NCBI GenBank assembly: GCA_016281295.1
Contig: JAEEII010000026.1
Span: forward strand, 1-10,976
Direction of reading: 5' to 3'
From: Bacteroidales bacterium
GTDB lineage: Bacteria; Bacteroidota; Bacteroidia; Bacteroidales; F082
DNA: 10,976 bases
Shown here: positions 8,201 through 10,976 of the stretch, in pieces
How positions within the stretch are numbered: position 1 is the stretch's first letter
Layout of the letters: each line of letters opens with the position of its first letter
The notes under the pieces: model-generated
The model's input: the letters and a program-made list of their open reading frames with translations, nothing else
What the model was told of the DNA's origin: nothing
The model's database searches: none
Program-made: the position numbers and the translations under genes

Positions 8201-10976
8201 ACAATTCGGGCACCACTGGAGGCTGACACGACAGACTATCCGACGGTTCGATATGCATATTGGGATGATGCAATCCCCGCACCTCAACTTGTACTTCCTC
8301 ATTTCCCCTCCTTTGTTGGTCATCCGGCAACCCTTGGTTTGCTGACACCGATATCTTGCATATCACATACAGGAGCTCCTGTTTGGGCTCAAACAATAAA
8401 CCGATCCCGAGTCGATACCAACTTCAAGACGACTACCGTTCTGTTTGCTGATGGGCACGCTCGTGTTCTTCAAACGAGGAAAACATCTGTGGTCAATGGG
8501 GTCCAAACACAGGTGGCCTCAGGTCATACCATCTATGACGATGCGGGGCGTGCTGTCAGAATGTACGAGCCTTTTGTCTCCAACATGCCATACTGCCGGT
8601 ATGCCACACCTACTGATACGGGGATGTTCACTCAATCGTCATATGATATACTTGACCGTGTGGTTGATATTTCTATACCGGCGGTCAGTAGCACAACTAT
8701 TAATACCTATGGGTTTGCGAACCTCGGAGGTGCCACTCATTTCTTGACAGAAACTATCGACCCGGAAAACGACACCACTGTCAAAGTAACCGATGTAAGA
8801 GGGCTGATTCTTCAGAACACGGATGCTATTGGTGGCATCACCCGGTTTACTTACTATGCCACTGGGTTATTGAAGCAATCGATTGATCCAGATAGTTTCC
8901 CTGTCGATTATCAATATGATATGCTCGGACAACTCGTGAGACGCATACATCCCGATGCAGGGATAACTGAATTTGTGTATGATCCGGCAGGCCATCTGGT
9001 TCAAGAAAACAACTCCCTCGGGCAAATTTTTTACGACTACACATACTACAGACCCAAAACTAAACGTTATAGTTATATGTATGCAAATAATGTGCAATAC
9101 ACGTTTGGCTCATCCGGACGCAATCGCGGCCGCTTGGAGAGTGTTGTCGATGGCACAGGTGAACATCGGTTCGACTATGATGCTCTCGGCAATGTGTCAA
9201 AAGAGATTCGCACTGTCACCATCCCTGGCGACGACAAGGCGTATACCTTCAGCAGCAAATATGATTACGACAGCTGGGGCCGTATGATATGCATGACCTA
9301 TCCTGACGGAGAGATAGTGAGATATCATTATAACACCGCCGGCGAACTGGACAGCATGGATTGGACCAAAGGCACTATGTCGGAGGTCTATATTGGACAA
9401 ATCCTTTACAATAAATATGGTAATCGGACTTTCATAGAGTATGGCAACAATACTTCCACCAACTACTATTACGACCAGTTGCAACGATTGAACCATTTGC
9501 AGAGTCGCGACCATAACAATGTTCTGATGCAGGATATTGTTTACAACCTTGACAAGGTTGGAAACATCGGCCACATAGAGAATATGGCATTGCCTATAGG
9601 ACCTCTCGGTGGTCAGTATAAGAACACGTACAAGTATGACAATATTTATCGGCTGACCGATGCCGACGGCAACGGAGTCTGTGGCGATTGGAACAATAAA
9701 ATGGAGTATACCGATGGGGGCAGGATTAGATGGAAGCAAGAATATGCCAACTCTGACATTAATAATGGAACCTCGCTTTTGAACTATGGCTATTGCGACA
9801 CCTACCAACCCCATGCGCCCCGCAGAATCAAGGATACGGAAAATCACGAGTTGTTCGACCTGCAATGGGACAAGGCTGGTAACCTCGGCCAAAGAAACCG
9901 TGCAAAGGAAGATGGTTTCTGGCTAGGGAGCAGACATCTGTTTTGGACGGAGGATAACCGTATGCATGCTGTGATTGATGCAAGTTTCTATAGCTATTAC
10001 ACTTGCGATCAATCGGGAGAGCGTACCCTTAAACTTGTTGGGAAAAACAATGAAATGGATGTTAATGCCGAGTTTCAACACACGGCGGCTGTGCTTGACC
10101 ACCCGACACTCTACCCATCTCCTTATGTGGTGTTAGGACTGCATGGGTACACGAAGCACTATTATGCCGGCACCGAACGGATATGTGCCAAGATTGGAGG
10201 TGGTTTTAACGAACATTTCTCCGAGGAACGTCCGGATCTGCAAGAAACGGCAAACACACTTTTTGCCCAAAGTCGTGATGATATTCACCATCGTGAACTA
10301 CCGCAGAATGATTTGAATTGTGTCGTGTCATATGGACATGTATCGGACGATGAACTCAACGCTCCTCTTTACGATATGCCCAATCACCTCTATGCCGACG
10401 TGGAAATTAATCTCGAATGGTTCCATCATGTTGTTGAACGGTGCGAACATGAGACTGAAGAAGAAAACAACATCTTTTTCTACCACTCCGACCACCTCGG
10501 CAGCGCCAGTTGGATAACAAACAGGGCCGGAGATGCCATCCAACATCTTCAGTATTTACCCTTTGGCGCCCCCTTTGTCAATCAATATGCACCAGGGGCG
10601 GGATATCAGGAAAGGTTCACTTTCACCGGGAAAGAGAAAGACGAGGAGACCGGCTACGGCTATTTCGGCGCCCGTTACATGGACCACGAGCTGATGACCA
10701 TGTGGCTGAGTGTCGACCCGCTGGCGGATAAGTATCCGAGTATATCACCGTATGCCTACTGCGCATGGAATCCTGTTAAACTAGTGGACCCTGACGGTAT
10801 GGAAATATCAACACACATAGACTGTGATGGAAACGTTGTGGCAGTATTCAAGGATGGGGACTATGGGATATATCAACATTCTGGGACAACGCAGCAAGCA
10901 CGAGAAGAGGCAAATCGGAAGCATTCTTCATGTATGCCATCTGCCGGCGGCCTCAAGGTCGGCGAAACATGGACTC
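2234..10976 (+). CDS. Giant RHS/SpvB/TcdB-like lipoprotein, putative polymorphic toxin (3' partial)
   Basis: One uninterrupted frame runs from ATG 2234 to the window end, at least 2914 residues. Residues 1-23 are a lipoprotein signal (lipobox LSAC, Cys23), so the protein should be exported and lipid-anchored. Residues about 112-193 look like a beta-sandwich (ZU5-like, ending SHFTDFI). An SpvB domain starts at 236 (MGTVNISYPFRVPEG, then LTYNSNSGNGVCGMGWDL). Six DxNxDGxxD calcium loops follow at 679, 773, 1346, 1445, 1536 and 1623, with a long insertion between the second and third. About 1650-1770 resembles the TcdB middle region. YD/RHS repeats run from about 1908 to 2474, the RHS-associated core from 2748 to 2855, and a variable tip begins at 2856. 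In toxin complexes this TcB-TcC order builds a hollow shell around a C-terminal effector, and the same role is inferred here. No PAAR domain or TcA partner is visible. The toxin domain is beyond the window. Confidence 0.9.
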   Translation, partial: MNRLNLFKLLAAGCMTLVMLSACQQKKQFDNQAATFPTDEHLAVEPRQPHDAGVLSDIRHPDVRVHVKRGQTLAMQTDGLTLTAIDAAVQHEAEYSVTSLVEEELPPLPQGMVNMTASSAGYRLLPGGEHFLPCAELRVSYDPGRLPKGYSADDIYTSFYDTVTLAWVRLERVGVDTINHEIVSLTSHFTDFINELLQTPDMPESQSFVPTSVSGLEAANPLVAYTTVSAPEANNMGTVNISYPFRVPEGRQGMQPQIGLTYNSNSGNGVCGMGWDLPVPCISVETRWGVPLYDNRKETETYMLNGEQLLTSYDQLPAFARANDNRMSGDVRFYPRVEGTFDSIIRHGTGPGDYWWEVFDRNGLQYIYGNSNESRLRSQKANGIAKWYLSKVIDRNGNTIQYKYFTYRQGHGGIISGTRVYLDRILYTLPDEGQIDSSWFGYCVSFYYGEGRQDPVINGNYGVKENTCLLLDSVKTWYIKQSQTNGLTLDSIEALAGTGEYPYINEIYKNYLGGSISESELYQLAGEFLNIPVTLQQTDSSLIRGYRLLYSYSSTGTSRLDAAIEMSPSEWSQYAPNVSTSYFNNPHCILKYHRFNYQDIDQITFSDPVSFATDIADGNSGLPYLHASPLGGGSDWHSGVDLSAGVGLGFDSWLRTTNIEATAKITPYAVNKGKSILIDLNGDGYPDLLFPSGFSNSRWNYQLFNPQSNQYDSSHPFDLPTDGFSRSTSDGIAIGLDLHAGAELENSTVATVGLNISGQTSYNKSKNKMYFSDVNADGLPDIVKEGQVWFNNSNGSNISFGNSYQYHSQNNSPCSISYYSLENASALNNSIFEPGNVSQTCTSSINDMPDEKDSLCAITITTSDTLPQKQYDTVRRSAVRVWIAPYSGTISISGNASLSSLFDVARANTNTDGVHVSIQHNGSKLVGYDLTNSNLQSMAFPSIPVSQNDRIYFRVESLLDDSYDVVDWNPVITYTQVTSSTLDTFDCEGRNNFVFDASKDFLPWQEERFYMPHSGRVDINADYTFTSAMCDTVWLHIICTDSSGATENFHKTDTILPGTTPIDASFSLIDTLINDKASIRFEAYSHSNVDWTKLQWFPHILSRSFADTSIPASSTVFDEDMNASTIYSIDRYLSPIFPQESYSLPSFMDLAVFKSLYRGWGVFAYNDSTMRTAIVESRLNLDSRYDDTYVNNLIGSPDSMIGDTNNAIDPDVLQTGLSANIPNPDNTNVSVMNVEYDSDRNSRIWTSFAYRSFITANQTSMFNWQTTRTTLAHDELLYPTTNKSISASGLTAVGPIKESTQKGWGVHASVSSGVKIENDTILLNLSPSVCYNRSHGTHELTVDFMDFNGDGFPDVIGENEIQYSRSMGGLSDFTAGSVPGSERGIQKTVYDAYSLQGGAAFPVYSKTFKKAATVNIHERRRGLDLNGNAAISAMSDDHLDMAWMDLNGDGLPDYVNGTNVGINLGYDYYDLEPMLSNPMPQNKSTNCPINSSSEFSYSDSYPGTVPNTIHNTVNRSFSVGLGVNASDNESVVQYADINGDGMVDKITGNQNVYFNKGWGFCSNSYTLNSTTKNLSKTHNIDLDGKITYGCPISFFWGITLKFQASAGVAVGNSVSTTEATLIDMNADGLPDLVMRGGDNGDKILVRYNRLFSVDKLVSVDAFYGNHIEIGYAQADYSPMSRQRPTVMQTLSVSDATGKSGDVRQFSFQYSNYVHSVSERTPYGFSNVTITQFSDNHPYRVIRQHYRTDVYKMRGRKDFERIEDAQGHWYVEHDWEYELKQIADGIIVPVDMQHCFDATWPALNIARVRYFDPSNNDVMIETVEQYNHEGYGRVTQYVNRNNSQTTDDDMICDVKYTRRNRNQTALPQDIFVYDDSNNLLQHREAKYYPNGLLENLILHNNSTLSVTDYHYDQYGNVSHVVLPENNGGERPIYKYVYDNLVHQFRISVTDMIWGDESRTDYDIRLGVPLRVFSVGGDSMSYTYDDWGRLLTIRAPLEADTTDYPTVRYAYWDDAIPAPQLVLPHFPSFVGHPATLGLLTPISCISHTGAPVWAQTINRSRVDTNFKTTTVLFADGHARVLQTRKTSVVNGVQTQVASGHTIYDDAGRAVRMYEPFVSNMPYCRYATPTDTGMFTQSSYDILDRVVDISIPAVSSTTINTYGFANLGGATHFLTETIDPENDTTVKVTDVRGLILQNTDAIGGITRFTYYATGLLKQSIDPDSFPVDYQYDMLGQLVRRIHPDAGITEFVYDPAGHLVQENNSLGQIFYDYTYYRPKTKRYSYMYANNVQYTFGSSGRNRGRLESVVDGTGEHRFDYDALGNVSKEIRTVTIPGDDKAYTFSSKYDYDSWGRMICMTYPDGEIVRYHYNTAGELDSMDWTKGTMSEVYIGQILYNKYGNRTFIEYGNNTSTNYYYDQLQRLNHLQSRDHNNVLMQDIVYNLDKVGNIGHIENMALPIGPLGGQYKNTYKYDNIYRLTDADGNGVCGDWNNKMEYTDGGRIRWKQEYANSDINNGTSLLNYGYCDTYQPHAPRRIKDTENHELFDLQWDKAGNLGQRNRAKEDGFWLGSRHLFWTEDNRMHAVIDASFYSYYTCDQSGERTLKLVGKNNEMDVNAEFQHTAAVLDHPTLYPSPYVVLGLHGYTKHYYAGTERICAKIGGGFNEHFSEERPDLQETANTLFAQSRDDIHHRELPQNDLNCVVSYGHVSDDELNAPLYDMPNHLYADVEINLEWFHHVVERCEHETEEENNIFFYHSDHLGSASWITNRAGDAIQHLQYLPFGAPFVNQYAPGAGYQERFTFTGKEKDEETGYGYFGARYMDHELMTMWLSVDPLADKYPSISPYAYCAWNPVKLVDPDGMEISTHIDCDGNVVAVFKDGDYGIYQHSGTTQQAREEANRKHSSCMPSAGGLKVGETWT
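4268..7126 (+). other. Six calcium-loop (FG-GAP/VCBS) motifs in two clusters with a large insertion
   Basis: Within the giant gene, the nonapeptides DLNGDGYPD (679), DVNADGLPD (773), DFNGDGFPD (1346), DLNGDGLPD (1445), DINGDGMVD (1536) and DMNADGLPD (1623) each match DxNxDGxxD, the calcium-binding loop of integrin-type beta-propeller blades. The last four are 87-99 residues apart, a blade-like spacing, and the first two are 94 apart. Between motifs two and three lie 564 residues. Part of that insertion, about 875-980, is a beta-rich module (VRVWIAPYSGTISISG, then NDRIYFRV and WNPVITYT) that may be a jelly-roll or carbohydrate-binding fold. This matches the propeller region of TcB-type proteins, where the propeller gates the RHS shell. 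Confidence 0.75.
7955..9655 (+). other. YD/RHS repeat region
   Basis: About ten imperfect YD repeats can be read in the translation, among them YHYDQYGNV (residue 1908), YTYDDWGRL (1980), SYDILDRV, YQYDMLGQL, FVYDPAGHL, FDYDALGNV (near 2313), YDYDSWGRM, YHYNTAGEL, YYYDQLQRL and YKYDNIYRL (2466). In RHS and TcC proteins such repeats form a continuous beta-strand spiral that makes the wall of the toxin cocoon. The repeats are diverged at DNA level and irregularly spaced, so this is an old protein repeat and not a recent tandem duplication. Confidence 0.85.
10475..10795 (+). other. RHS-associated core domain
   Basis: Residues 2748-2855 read FFYHSDHLGSASWIT, then YLPFGAPFV, FTGKEKDEETGYGYFGARY, WLSVDPLADKYP, SPYAYCAWNPV and LVDPDG, the standard RHS core that plugs the shell and marks the border to the variable toxin tip. 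Asp2828 (SVDP) and Asp2852/Asp2854 (DPDG) sit where TcC proteins have the aspartates needed for self-cleavage that frees the effector; assigning that role here is inference. The core is GC-richer (about 55% in 10621-10680) than the tip that follows (about 43% in 10801-10860). Confidence 0.92.
10796..10976 (+). other. Start of variable C-terminal tip of the RHS protein (partial)
   Basis: After DPDG the last 59 visible residues include THIDCDGNVVAVFKDGDYG, IYQHSG and GGLKVGETWT. From general knowledge of Bacteroidetes RHS proteins, this DGNVxAVxxDGDxGxYxH pattern is a recurring linker ahead of the toxin domain and not the toxin itself. The catalytic domain and any immunity gene would be encoded downstream of 10976 and cannot be named. 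Confidence 0.65.

Noticed and set aside
9545..9559. A perfect dyad, AACCTTG and CAAGGTT around one base
   Set aside because: It is inside coding sequence, and arms of 7 bp are expected about once by chance in 11 kb.
9197..9892. A 231-residue open frame on the minus strand, hydrophobic and valine/isoleucine-rich
   Set aside because: It is fully antisense to the well-supported YD repeat region, and its composition follows from reverse-reading Tyr/Asp/Asn-rich codons.

Overview
The window looks like chromosomal or accessory DNA of a T9SS-bearing member of Bacteroidetes, probably Bacteroidales. The clues are a type A Por/T9SS C-terminal sorting domain, two lipoprotein signals with the cysteine at residue 23, one of them followed by an acidic surface-export-like stretch (N-K-D-D-D-N-D), A/T-rich leaders without strong Shine-Dalgarno sites, and a giant SpvB/TcdB/RHS protein of the kind common in that phylum. 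No ribosomal or housekeeping gene is present to fix the genus.

Layout: all supported genes are on the + strand. Positions 2-154 are the last 50 codons of an unrecognised upstream gene. Positions 155-352 are non-coding and hold a 16-bp near-perfect inverted repeat (162-177 and 307-322) around a 129-bp spacer, plus a 12-bp-arm hairpin at 271-295. Then come three genes that look like one operon: (i) 353-1708, a secreted DUF8202-like protein with a T9SS sorting domain; (ii) 1784-2206, a small lipocalin-like lipoprotein; (iii) 2234 to beyond the window end, a lipoprotein of at least 2914 residues. The gaps are 75 and 27 bp.

The giant protein carries, in order: lipoprotein signal, a beta-sandwich-like N-terminal module, an SpvB domain, six DxNxDGxxD calcium-loop (FG-GAP/VCBS) motifs split by an insertion of about 560 residues, a TcdB-mid-like segment, about ten YD/RHS repeats, the RHS-associated core, and the start of a variable C-terminal tip. 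This is the order of insecticidal toxin-complex TcB and TcC subunits fused in one chain, but tethered by a lipid anchor, with no PAAR or VgrG domain and no TcA gene in view. The natural reading is a surface-displayed polymorphic toxin whose RHS shell encloses a C-terminal effector. The effector and any immunity gene lie past position 10976, so the activity cannot be stated.

The first two operon products are both predicted to leave the cytoplasm, one through T9SS and one as a lipoprotein, so the operon as a whole serves the cell surface. Whether they help display or release the RHS protein is inference. The inverted repeat just upstream may be a regulatory RNA stem or the footprint of an invertible segment.
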